Below are positions 53,244 to 64,000 of a stretch of 64,000 nucleotides of DNA, piece after piece (position 1 is the first letter of the stretch; each line of letters begins with the position of its first letter). The stretch lies in NCBI GenBank assembly GCA_902168255.1, contig CABHON010000013.1, positions 186,001 through 250,000 of the forward strand, written 5' to 3'. Made by a program: the position numbers and the translations under genes. The notes below the pieces were generated by a model. It worked only from the letters and a program-made list of their open reading frames with translations, did not search any database and had not been told where the DNA came from. The stretch comes from an uncultured Legionella sp. GTDB taxonomy: Bacteria > Pseudomonadota > Gammaproteobacteria > Legionellales > Legionellaceae.

Positions 53244-54497
53244 TTATGAATTTTTTCTAATAGAAGCATAAAAAAATCCATCCGCATTATCTGGATTGCC
53301 AGGTAGGATTTGTTTTAAAAAGAGTAACTCAGCATTACTGTGTTTCACTAAAAAGTTGTTTATTTGTTGTTGGTTTTCCTCTGGAAGAATAGAGCATGTC
53401 GTATAAAGGAATATTCCTTGAGGTTTTAATAAAGGCCAGAGAGCTTCTAATATTTTTTCTTGTAAATACACGACATGTTGAATTTCTTCTGGTGAACGAA
53501 GTATTTTTATATCAGGATGACGTCGAATAACACCGGTTGCAGAACAAGGTGCATCTAATAAAATACGATCGAATGATTTTTTATCCCACCAAGATTCTGG
53601 TTGAGAAGCATCACCACAAAGCAAGGTTGCTCTTAGATCCAAGCGTTCTAAGTTTTCAGTGATTTTCTTGATTCTGGCCGGCGCATTATCAAGCGCCACA
53701 AGTTCATTCAGAAGTGGCTCTCTTTCAAGCATATGACATGTTTTTCCGCCAGGTGCTGAGCAGGCATCTAATATGCGCAGATGTGGTTTTAAATCTAAAT
53801 AATTTACTACCGCTTGAGAAGCAACATCTTGTACAGAAACCCACCCTTCTGCAAAACCAGGTAAATTATGCACATCTGTAGCTTGTTCTAATACAATACC
53901 ATCAACAGAGTTATTTAAGGCAGTCCCCTTGAATGACTGAGAAGCTAACTCTTTTAGATAAGAATCTCGTGATATTTTTAAACGGTTCACCCGCAAATGT
54001 AAAGGTGCTTTTTCGTTATTAGCTCGTAAAATAGCCATCCATTGTTCAGGATAGGCAGTTTTAATTTGATCCACAAACCACTGTGGATGATTATATTGGC
54101 TTTCTTCAGTGAAAATACACTGTTTTTCAAATGTATCTTTTTCACGTAAATAACGTCTTAAAATGGCATTAATTAATTTTTTAGCCCATGGTTTTTTGAT
54201 TTTACCCGCTATATCAACGGTCTCTTTGAGCACCGCATATTCCGGTACATCTAAATGTTGCAATTGATATATGCCCAATAAAAGCAAGAGATACAAATCG
54301 TGGTCTGATTTTGATAATGGCTGTTTTAAAGCATAATCAACCATCGTACATAAAGAGAAATAATGGCGCAATGTCCCGTATGCTAATTGATAAACAAAAG
54401 GGGTATCATCTGCGATGAAACATTCTTGCAGGTTTTTATGTTTTTCTATTACTCGTTGGAGGATATTTAATGCCCTAAGACGAGGATTACTGCTCAT
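53244..54497 (-). CDS. rsmB: 16S rRNA (cytosine-967-C5)-methyltransferase
   Basis: 417 residues from the ATG at 54497 (MSSNPRLRALNILQRVI). A NusB-like N-terminal domain has FVYQLAYGTLRHYFSLCTMV. The methyltransferase has LRILDACSAPGGKTCHMLER (SAM), RILLDAPCSATGVIRRHPD and LYTTCSILPEENQQ (two catalytic cysteines). The start lies 11 bases before the fmt stop. Last gene of a def-fmt-rsmB unit. Confidence 0.95.
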   Translation of the reverse strand: MSSNPRLRALNILQRVIEKHKNLQECFIADDTPFVYQLAYGTLRHYFSLCTMVDYALKQPLSKSDHDLYLLLLLGIYQLQHLDVPEYAVLKETVDIAGKIKKPWAKKLINAILRRYLREKDTFEKQCIFTEESQYNHPQWFVDQIKTAYPEQWMAILRANNEKAPLHLRVNRLKISRDSYLKELASQSFKGTALNNSVDGIVLEQATDVHNLPGFAEGWVSVQDVASQAVVNYLDLKPHLRILDACSAPGGKTCHMLEREPLLNELVALDNAPARIKKITENLERLDLRATLLCGDASQPESWWDKKSFDRILLDAPCSATGVIRRHPDIKILRSPEEIQHVVYLQEKILEALWPLLKPQGIFLYTTCSILPEENQQQINNFLVKHSNAELLFLKQILPGNPDNADGFFYASIRKNS

Positions 54498-55431
54498 TAA
54501 AGTGCTTACCTTCGGTGAATAAGCCACGTGCTGCATTTAAACAGTCTTTCACCGCCAACACTTTTCCATTCGCTAATTGGCAACGCGTGATGCGAAAAAT
54601 AGAATTGTTTCCCGCTGCGACATCCAAACCTTCTGTGGTTGCATTAAGAAGAGTACCACATTGTTTGTCATAAATTTTTTCAGAAGTAACCACTTCCCCT
54701 TCCCAAACTCTTACATATTGGCCGTCCACATAAAAATAAGCAACAGGCCAAGGATTAAAAGCTCTTACTTGACAAGAAATTTCCCATGCCGTTTTGTTCC
54801 AATCAATCAAGCCATCTTTTTTTGAAATTTTTCCTGCATAATTGGCTTCTGCATCATTTTGCTTTTCAGGCACTTGAATGCCAATGCGAGGCAATACCCG
54901 TAATAATGCCTCAGCACCTAAAAGAGACAGTCGATCGTGTAAAGTTTGAGCCGTATCAGTTGGTAAAATATTACAACGGCTTTCTTCGAAAACTGGCCCA
55001 GTATCTAATCCAGCTTCCATTTGCATAATACTTACACCCGTTTCTGCATCACCCGCAAGAAGAGCTTGTTGAATAGGTGAAGCCCCGCGCCAGCGTGGTA
55101 ATAAAGAAGCATGCACGTTTACACACCCAAATGTTGGCGTGGCTAAAACAGGAGGAGGTAAAATCAAGCCATAAGCAACAACCACCATCAAATCAGGTTG
55201 CAATGCTTTTAAAATTTCTTGCGTAGCTTCATTTTTCAATGAAATAGGTTGATAAACTGGAATGTTATGTTCTATTGCACATTCTTTCACAGGGCTCATT
55301 TGAATATGCTGACCTCTTCCAGAGGCTTTATCAGGTTGCGTGTATACAGCAATGACATTATGTTCAGAAGCTAATAAAGCTCGTAAAATAGGGACAGAAA
55401 AATCAGGGGTTCCTGCAAAGATAATATTCAT
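54487..55431 (-). CDS. fmt: Methionyl-tRNA formyltransferase
   Basis: 314 residues. Signatures: IIFAGTPDFSVPILRALL, VNVHASLLPRWRGASPIQQA (catalytic His/Asn region) and LLAGDAETGVSIMQMEAGLD. It formylates initiator Met-tRNA for bacterial initiation. Its ATG overlaps the def stop by one base; it is followed by rsmB. Confidence 0.96.
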   Translation of the reverse strand: MNIIFAGTPDFSVPILRALLASEHNVIAVYTQPDKASGRGQHIQMSPVKECAIEHNIPVYQPISLKNEATQEILKALQPDLMVVVAYGLILPPPVLATPTFGCVNVHASLLPRWRGASPIQQALLAGDAETGVSIMQMEAGLDTGPVFEESRCNILPTDTAQTLHDRLSLLGAEALLRVLPRIGIQVPEKQNDAEANYAGKISKKDGLIDWNKTAWEISCQVRAFNPWPVAYFYVDGQYVRVWEGEVVTSEKIYDKQCGTLLNATTEGLDVAAGNNSIFRITRCQLANGKVLAVKDCLNAARGLFTEGKHFNEQ

Positions 55432-55943
55432 TACAATCGTTTACTCTTATCACGCACATATTTTTCTACTTTTTTTCGTGCTAATTGGCGCTTTATCGGT
55501 GATAAATAATCAATAAACACTTTTCCATTAAGATGATCAATTTCATGTTGAAAACATTCTGCTAATAAATCATCGGCATCCATTTCATAGAAATTTCCAT
55601 GACGATCTTGTGCCCTAAGCCGCACTGCTTTAGCACGTTGCACTTCCGCATAAAAACCAGGAACAGACAAACAACCTTCTTGAAAGGTACAAAACTCTTT
55701 GGCTTCAATAATTTCTGGATTAATTAATACTAATTGTTCAGATTTATCGGAAGAACAATCAATTACTGACAAACGAATATTAATGCCAATCTGCGGTGCA
55801 GCCAAACCTACACCCCGTACGGAATACATTGTTTCAAACATATCATCAATAAGTGTTTGCAATGCTTCATCAAAAACCTCAATTGGTTTTGACATCATTC
55901 TAAGCCGTGGATCAGGAATATAAATAATTGTGCGAATACTCAA
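55431..55943 (-). CDS. def: Peptide deformylase
   Basis: 170 residues. All three motifs: VRGVGLAAPQIGINIRLSVI (GxGLAAPQ), FQEGCLSVPGFYAE (EGCLS) and ECFQHEIDHLNGKVF (HEIDH). A metal enzyme removing formyl from nascent proteins. It overlaps the permease by four bases, so the amino acid carrier may be read through into def-fmt-rsmB. Confidence 0.96.
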   Translation of the reverse strand: MSIRTIIYIPDPRLRMMSKPIEVFDEALQTLIDDMFETMYSVRGVGLAAPQIGINIRLSVIDCSSDKSEQLVLINPEIIEAKEFCTFQEGCLSVPGFYAEVQRAKAVRLRAQDRHGNFYEMDADDLLAECFQHEIDHLNGKVFIDYLSPIKRQLARKKVEKYVRDKSKRL

Positions 55944-57349
55944 GCAATACTCTCCTTCTTTTCTGATTTTCTGCGGTAATTATAGAAGAAAAGACTCGGT
56001 AATAAAAGTCCAACAAATCCCGCACAAAAAATCATTTCGTAACGGAAAACGCTACCAATATTTAAAATTTCGGGGGGAATAAATCCCACTACTAACGTAA
56101 TACCGCACCCTAATAATCCCAGATAACTCACTAACTTATAGCCAACGTTACCACCAGGTACTGTAAACGTACGTAATCTCTCAGGATAAGCTCTCTTGAT
56201 TTTTAACCCTGCAAGAAACATTAATACATACATCACCATATAAAGTTGAGTACTTAAGGCAGTCAACAACCAATAAATACCATTTACACTCGGAATTAAT
56301 AAAAAGGCACTACACAATACTGTCACTAAAACCGCTTGGATAATCATTATATTGCTAGCTACGCCCTGTCCATTTCGTTTCGCAAAAAAGGCCGGCATAT
56401 ATCCATGTTCCGCTGCAATGAGTAAGCCTTTTGCTGGTGAAATAATCCAGTTTATCATACCACCCAAACTACCAATTAATAACATTACAGTGATCACGGG
56501 GATCATCCATACTAAATGATAAGACTCAAAAAAGCTGGTAAATGCTTGCATGGTTCCAGCAACCAAGCTAATTTTCTCTTGAGGCAACACAAAAGCAATA
56601 GCTAATGTTCCAAATATCATGGTCACTAAAATTAAACCAACTGAACAAAAGATTGCAAGAGGGAAATTTCTTTTTGGATTTTTAACTTCTCTTACATGAA
56701 CTGCTGCTAATTCCATACCAAGGAAAGCCGCCATAATGGCTGTCAACGAAATCCAATTTTGGTTATGTCCAAAATGAGGAATCATGCTATGCCAATCTAA
56801 ATGAATTTGAAGCGGTGATCCTTGGGCAATCCAAATAATGCCTAAAATAATAATAAGTGCCATTGGAACAATCATTCCAACTATTGCACAAAAAGCTGCA
56901 AAGCGCGCTGAAGCCCCTATACCACGCAAACTAATACCCGTCATTCCCCAGAAAACAACAATAATAACGGAAACAATATAAGCTTTATTATTCGCTAACT
57001 CTGGATCAAAAAAGTAAGCAGCAGTACCTGCTATAAAGGAAATAATACTGGGATACCACACCATTGTGTTCACCCATTGCAACCAAATGGTCATAAACGC
57101 CCATTTTTTACCAAAGGCGTGTTGCACCCAAGAGTAAACACCACCCTCTTCTTCTGACCAAGCTGAAGCGAGTTCAGCAGAAATAAAGGCAACAGGTATT
57201 AAAAAAACAATCGCCGAAGCAACAAAAAAGAAAATAGACATACTGCCGAACAAAGCAGCACCAGGCAAATTCCGAATACTATCAATAGCACCGGTAATTA
57301 GAAGAACTAAAGGGAAAAGACCAATCGTGGCAGAACTTTTTAGCGACAT
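55940..57349 (-). CDS. APC-superfamily amino acid antiporter (GadC-like)
   Basis: 469 residues from the ATG at 57349 (AGGA eight bases upstream); a GTG at 57391 is a longer option that starts inside repeat D. Twelve spans. SIRNLPGAALFGSMSIFFF and AELASAWSEEEGGVYSWVQH are typical of the glutamate:GABA antiporter subgroup. Substrate unproven. Intracellular Legionellales often use amino acids as carbon source. Confidence 0.87.
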   Translation of the reverse strand: MSLKSSATIGLFPLVLLITGAIDSIRNLPGAALFGSMSIFFFVASAIVFLIPVAFISAELASAWSEEEGGVYSWVQHAFGKKWAFMTIWLQWVNTMVWYPSIISFIAGTAAYFFDPELANNKAYIVSVIIVVFWGMTGISLRGIGASARFAAFCAIVGMIVPMALIIILGIIWIAQGSPLQIHLDWHSMIPHFGHNQNWISLTAIMAAFLGMELAAVHVREVKNPKRNFPLAIFCSVGLILVTMIFGTLAIAFVLPQEKISLVAGTMQAFTSFFESYHLVWMIPVITVMLLIGSLGGMINWIISPAKGLLIAAEHGYMPAFFAKRNGQGVASNIMIIQAVLVTVLCSAFLLIPSVNGIYWLLTALSTQLYMVMYVLMFLAGLKIKRAYPERLRTFTVPGGNVGYKLVSYLGLLGCGITLVVGFIPPEILNIGSVFRYEMIFCAGFVGLLLPSLFFYNYRRKSEKKESIA

Positions 57350-57381
57350 TTGACAGGTTCCTGATCTTAAGAATTCAACGT

Positions 57382-57515
57382 CTATACTCACAGCAGCTGA
57401 TTTGTCGGCAAGAAAAAAACGATATGAGCATCAGAACGTACAAAAGGTACAGGATGCAAATGAATTTTGAAGGAGCCGGCAACAATTCCAAAAATGGTCA
57501 AATGCGAAGAGTATT
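57382..57515. repeat. Palindromic repeat, copy D, divergent
   Basis: CTATACTCACAGCAGCTGA on the left and GCGAAGAGTAT on the right. Centre ATGAGCATCAGAACGTACAA and AGGTACAGGATGC. Same orientation as copy A. It lies between tRNA-Met and the permease. Confidence 0.65.
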
Positions 57516-57517
57516 TC

Positions 57518-57594
57518 TGGTGGCTACGGGTGGACTCGAACCACCGACCTCAGCATTATGAGTGCCGCGCTCTAACCGGCTGAGCTACGTAGCC
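57518..57594 (-). tRNA. tRNA-Met (CAT), elongator type, with encoded CCA
   Basis: The 77 bases start GGCTACGTAGCTCAGCCGG and have the anticodon loop CTCATAA. The T arm is GGTTCGAGTCC, and the end GTAGCCACCA closes the acceptor. The body resembles elongator tRNA-Met rather than initiator. An Ile (lysidine) CAT tRNA is less likely from the acceptor. Confidence 0.92.
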
Positions 57595-57660
57595 AGAAAG
57601 GGCAAGATTATCCAGTAAAAATAAAAGGTTGTCAAGAAATAAATTAAATTTAATGCAGTA

Positions 57661-57779
57661 GATAATAAACAAGCTAACATACTAAAGAGCACGATTGAGT
57701 TTGGCATTATCCCGAAGCAACAACGAAGCGTGCTTCTCCCTTTGGGAGAAGATGCCCGACAGGGCAGATGAGGGGAAAT
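57661..57779. repeat. Left arm of a long inverted repeat
   Basis: About 119 bases matching, inverted, 57996-58113. The inner part contains CTTCTCCCTTTGGGAGAAG and GATGCCCGACAGGGCAGATG, each self-palindromic; the outer part is more diverged. Confidence 0.85.
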
Positions 57780-57785
57780 TACTGT

Positions 57786-57990
57786 TGTACTTTTGCACTT
57801 TGCTAAAATGACATCCAATACACTGGCAATATTAGCAAAAATTTCTTCATCCCTAATACATGATAACCCAGTGATTTAAATTTAAATAACATGTTTTCTT
57901 TTTGCGTCATAGTGGGCCTGCCTCTCATTTTGATGTTGACTTCCATCTAATTCAATAACAAGAAAAAAGAAAGACAAAGAAAATTCTGGC
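57786..57990 (-). pseudogene. DUF559 endonuclease-domain relic between inverted repeats
   Basis: The minus frame reads LVIELDGSQHQNERQAHYDA and KRKHV, the DUF559/Vsr-like endonuclease core (ELDGxQH). After shifts it continues FKSLGYHVL and IFANIASVLDVILAKCKS, the family end. At least two frameshifts. It occupies the loop of the 57661/57996 inverted repeat. The N-terminal domain part is absent. Confidence 0.7.
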
Positions 57991-57995
57991 CATAT

Positions 57996-58113
57996 ATTTC
58001 CCCTCATCTGCCCTGTCGGGCATCTTCTCCCAAAGGGAGAAGCACGCTTCGTTGTTGCTTCGTGATAATGCTAAACACAATCGTACTCTTAATTTTTGGC
58101 TTGTTTATTTATC
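57996..58113. repeat. Right arm of a long inverted repeat
   Basis: ATTTCCCCTCATCTGCCC to CGTTGTTGCTTCGTGATAAT and the diverged outer part ending CTTGTTTATTTATC. Pairs with 57661-57779. Together with the loop the element spans about 450 bases. Confidence 0.85.
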
Positions 58114-58207
58114 CACGCGGGAAATGGCAATGGTAGATATTGCTATTTATGCAACAACGCCTTAAAAAGGGGAGAATTCCACGAACAAGATTTTATTATA
58201 GAGCCTA

Positions 58208-58453
58208 TTAAATTTTCTCAGATTTTGTAGCCATCATCGTAGGCATGTACTGTTCAATTAAAAATCTTGGATTGGGGTGTTCATCTTCATAAAACCCAGT
58301 GATTTTAAATCCAGCTTCAAGCTGTCCATTGATTTGATCCGTTAAACTATGGCCAAACACTACTGCTTCCCCTTTGTTTATTTTTTCTTGATAACACTCT
58401 TGGGTAAGTGAATCCATATCTGAATAGGGAATTGTGTACTTTGGTCTAGTCAA
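58208..58453 (-). pseudogene. C-terminal piece of a SAM-dependent methyltransferase
   Basis: 81 codons. VVFGHSLTDQINGQLEAGFK then ITGFYEDEHPNPRFLIEQYM, PTMMATKSEK are the last strands of a class I methyltransferase found widely in bacteria. The SAM-binding first half is not present upstream; another gene begins 10 bases away. A truncated relic, perhaps expressed. Confidence 0.65.
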
Positions 58454-58462
58454 TCCTTGTTC

Positions 58463-58816
58463 CTATTTACCCATACTTTTATTTACATATACCCAGGCTT
58501 TTATCCCTGAATCCAACTGAACACTAACACGTATGTAATCAGACACTTCATAGGAATCAGCCTGTTTTAATTCTTCTGGGCTTATATCAAATACAATACC
58601 TTTCACTTCATCAAACGGATTTCCTGTGTGAGTAATAATAGGATGATTGGTTTCACCGCTTGTGGCGATAACACTCAAATCTTTAATTTCAACATAAGAT
58701 AAGCTGAATCCTTTTAGAATATCCACACTGCCTGTTAGTTTTCGTCCAAAAGTAGAAAGCTGTACCGGGCTATATTGCAATGTTCCGTAAGAAAATAGTT
58801 TTTCGGTGTTTATCAT
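58463..58816 (-). CDS. AIG2/GGCT-like gamma-glutamylcyclotransferase-fold protein
   Basis: 117 residues. The N-terminal KLFSYGTLQYSPVQ is the substrate-loop YGTL motif, and GNPFDEVKGIVFDISPEEL and LDSGIKAWVYVNK complete the barrel. Family members cyclise gamma-glutamyl compounds; the catalytic Glu may be in DSYEVSDYIRV. Complete though small. Substrate unknown. Confidence 0.8.
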   Translation of the reverse strand: MINTEKLFSYGTLQYSPVQLSTFGRKLTGSVDILKGFSLSYVEIKDLSVIATSGETNHPIITHTGNPFDEVKGIVFDISPEELKQADSYEVSDYIRVSVQLDSGIKAWVYVNKSMGK

Positions 58817-58988
58817 GATGCAATAATATCATAGCCCTAGTCCAAAAGCATTAAAATCTGTTTTCAGAATTATTTTATCTGTTTTTTTATTTCGCAGAAA
58901 ATATTCCAAATAAAAAACTTGATGATGGAAATACTGCATCCGTTCATTTATAATTTAATTTAATATAAAAAATACAGGACAATTTAAA

Positions 58989-62195
<3,207 letters not shown>

Positions 62196-62488
62196 TAAAA
62201 TATCTCTCTAAATCGGGTCGACGTTTTTTACACATGCTTCAGATTTGATAGCAGCCATTAATATACGAATGGACGATAGAAGAAGCTATACCTAACCGAT
62301 TTTTCTTCATGACGAACTTTTTCCACTAATAGGCTGTGACACAGATATGTAAATCAGTTTTTCAGATAAATCGAAGAATTTTTGCTATATTATAAATGTA
62401 AATGTAATGAATCATCTATAGCCTCCTTCAGGAGGAGCGGTTTTCTTTAAGGACATCTTAAATGTAGATGATAAGCCAACAAGTTACT

Positions 62489-62720
62489 ATGAAGGAAAAT
62501 AAAATGAAACAACAATTAATTAAAAAAATTTTAAATCGTAAAATACAGGCTGATAATAAAGAAAAACTCGGGAAATGTAGAGTTTACTGCCATTGATCAT
62601 AATTTGAGGCTTAAAGCTCGAGCATATAGTGAGACTTTCTTCATCTTATGACCAAGACAGTATTAAAATTTTTTGGTTAAGTCAAAAACACAACGGTAAA
62701 ACATGGTTTAAGGAGTTATA
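62489..62720 (+). pseudogene. Broken small protein of unknown family
   Basis: Two nearby starts (62489, and 62504 with AAGGAA upstream) open KQQLIKKILNRKIQADNKEK. This stops at TGA after CRVYCH. Shifted frames continue GNVEFTAIDHNLRLKARAYS, ETFFI and YDQDSIKIFWLSQKHNGKTW, FKEL, then stop at 62720. The order suggests one original gene of about 75 residues. No family recognised. The 62196-62488 stretch holds only a hairpin (CTCCTTCAGGAG at 62427-62438). Confidence 0.5.
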
Positions 62721-62800
62721 GACATAACTGTTCCATTGGCGCCAATGGATCCCCTATGGAGACAACTTCCCACCTAAACCTTTTTTAAGTGCTGCTTTTC

Positions 62801-63568
62801 TTATCCTATAATCGAATGTCCCGCATCCACAAAAATAGTTTGGCCTTTAATCATTTCTGATTCGGGAAGACACATTAAATAGGCTACATTGGCAACGTCT
62901 GCCGGTTCAATTAAACGTCCACCTAACGAACGTTCTTCACATTCTTTTAACAACTCTTCACGATTGGGAAAATGCTTTAGCGCGTCCGTATCAACAATTC
63001 CTGCAGAAATTGTATTCACACAAATACCATCCGGCGCTAATTCTAGGCTTAATGAACGAACTAATGCTTCTAATGCAGCTTTAGAGGCACCAATAAAGGC
63101 ATAATTAGGAATAGCCCGAATAGCACCAAGGCTTGATAAAGCTAAAATACGACCACCTTTGGGCATTAACGGTTTTACATGCACGGTTAAATGATTCAAT
63201 GCTAGTGCATTCGTTTCTAGACACCAGCGCCAATGTTTAGTTGACATTTTTAACGCTGGCTTCAATACACCGCTCGCTGCATTGCTCACCAAAATATCAA
63301 TATGTTCAAATTGCTCCTTTACCGTTTCCATCATTTCAGCAACAGAACGTTCATCTGATACATTAACTTGTACTGCTAATGATTTTCTTCCCATATTGGT
63401 AACTTCAGCACAAACCTGATCGGCTTCTTCTGAACTGTTGTAATACGCAACAATAATGTTAGCTCCATGAGCAGCTAATTTTAGTGCAATTGCTTTACCG
63501 ATGCCCCGAGCTCCGCCTGTAATTAAAGCAGTTTTACCTAATAAAGTTTCATGGATAGGGTGTGTCAT
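62801..63568 (-). CDS. fabL: FabL-type enoyl-ACP reductase (SDR)
   Basis: 255 residues from the ATG at 63568 (AGGAG before it; an upstream TTG frame is unlikely). TALITGGARGIGKAIALKLA is the SDR nucleotide motif. The active site NYAFIGASKAALEALVRSL has Tyr-(x6)-Lys, the spacing of FabL and unlike the Tyr-(x3)-Lys of ordinary SDRs. FabL reduces enoyl-ACP with NADPH in fatty acid elongation and resists triclosan better than FabI. Whether fabI is also present cannot be judged here. Confidence 0.8.
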   Translation of the reverse strand: MTHPIHETLLGKTALITGGARGIGKAIALKLAAHGANIIVAYYNSSEEADQVCAEVTNMGRKSLAVQVNVSDERSVAEMMETVKEQFEHIDILVSNAASGVLKPALKMSTKHWRWCLETNALALNHLTVHVKPLMPKGGRILALSSLGAIRAIPNYAFIGASKAALEALVRSLSLELAPDGICVNTISAGIVDTDALKHFPNREELLKECEERSLGGRLIEPADVANVAYLMCLPESEMIKGQTIFVDAGHSIIG

Positions 63569-63636
63569 CCCTTTTCTCCTATATATTTGCATACTCAGTT
63601 CATTTAATTAGAGGCGAGTATAATGTTTAAAATAAT

Positions 63637-64000
63637 TTATTCTGGCAATCCAGACATTTTCATAATTTTAGTAGACTCTGGTGCTTCGGGTAGAAACTCC
63701 TTAAGCCAACTCATAATAGGGACAAATTGCGGTGCCAATCTTGATTCTGCCAGCGCATTTGCCTCGGATGAACTTCCCATAGGAAAGACCATTTGTCCCA
63801 TCAACAAGGCAATAGAAACAACAATAAAACCACGAGCCAATCCAAAAACAATCCCTAATGTGCGATCGGTTCCAGAAAGCCCTGTTTTGTGAATAAACTT
63901 GACCACTATAAAACTTATAATAGATCCAATTAATAATGCTATAACAAATAATATAAAAAAGGATGCCGCCATACGAATAGGTGTTGATGAGATATGTGGC
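63637..64000 (-). CDS. cvpA: CvpA-family membrane protein, 5' end outside the window
   Basis: The frame is open to the window edge (PHISSTPIRMAASFF) and stops at 63637. At least two spans: FFILFVIALLIGSIISFIVV and GLARGFIVVSIALLMGQMVF. RTLGIVFGLARGFIVV fits the CvpA 'D...G...G..RG' signature. CvpA is a colicin V-related inner membrane protein, often beside purF. Only the C-terminal part is here. Confidence 0.8.
   Translation of the reverse strand, partial: PHISSTPIRMAASFFILFVIALLIGSIISFIVVKFIHKTGLSGTDRTLGIVFGLARGFIVVSIALLMGQMVFPMGSSSEANALAESRLAPQFVPIMSWLKEFLPEAPESTKIMKMSGLPE

Noticed and set aside
57518-57594. tRNA-Ile2 (CAT) or initiator tRNA instead of elongator Met
   Set aside because: Acceptor GGCTACG/CGTAGCC and D arm match elongator tRNA-Met; initiator would lack the 1:72 pair.
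57585-57818. 77-codon minus-strand frame near tRNA-Met
   Set aside because: Consists of the DUF559 C-terminal relic and the left inverted-repeat arm; not a separate gene.

Overview
The window is AT-rich chromosomal DNA of a gammaproteobacterium. Gene content and order (def-fmt-rsmB, recN-nadK, the ppsR homologue, mrcA, hemJ, pdxA-folA), an ankyrin protein, several large orphan proteins with acidic C-termini and heavy gene decay point to a host-associated member of the Legionellales (Legionella/Coxiella/Berkiella type). That placement is inferred from protein resemblance only.

Layout. 1-12 kb is a gene graveyard. Intact genes (ankyrin protein, APH-like kinase, two GNAT acetyltransferases, LD-carboxypeptidase, a class A beta-lactamase homologue, Ada) lie among broken ones: two SDRs, RimJ-like and other GNATs, YchJ, two CsaA-like tRNA-binding proteins, an APH kinase, an ABM monooxygenase, an alpha/beta hydrolase and a recombinase tail. 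A site resembling the XerCD recombination site dif lies at 7.1 kb. 12.9-18.3 kb carries an MFS exporter, enolase-superfamily and ArsC fragments, LysR-MFS-GFA, and a shrunken condensation-fold protein. 18.3-25 kb is mostly ordinary (mutM, ychJ, maf, arsC, an ElaB-type protein, a glycosyltransferase). 25.4-27.6 kb holds two orphan effector-like proteins. 27.7-37.7 kb is housekeeping: bioY, recN-nadK, asnS, ppsR-mrcA and a multi-span membrane protein.

38-41.7 kb is a possible small regulon: a lipase-like protein, a secreted GH18 chitinase and an HTH protein, each preceded by a CAATCA-N4-TGATT(G) palindrome. 41.8-45.9 kb encodes a class III aminotransferase, LuxE and LuxC. On paper this is an acyl-activation, reduction and amination pathway, interrupted by a block of palindromic repeats. 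46.3-57.4 kb holds folA-pdxA, an aberrant purH, a SPOR lipoprotein, coaE, a frameshifted gene, a large orphan protein, and rsmB-fmt-def-permease. 57.5-64 kb has tRNA-Met, a DUF559 endonuclease relic between long inverted repeats, ligA, hemJ, a FabL-type reductase and the 3' part of cvpA.

Two themes stand out. First, palindromic repeats: one related family occurs intergenically (31.1, 46.0, 46.1, 57.4 kb, and a mini form at 49.5 kb), and a relative sits in-frame inside ligA, adding about 48 codons just before the catalytic lysine motif. Second, several broken genes differ from an intact frame by one base at an A5-A6 tract; one has the heptamer A AAA AAC in the phase for -1 slippage.
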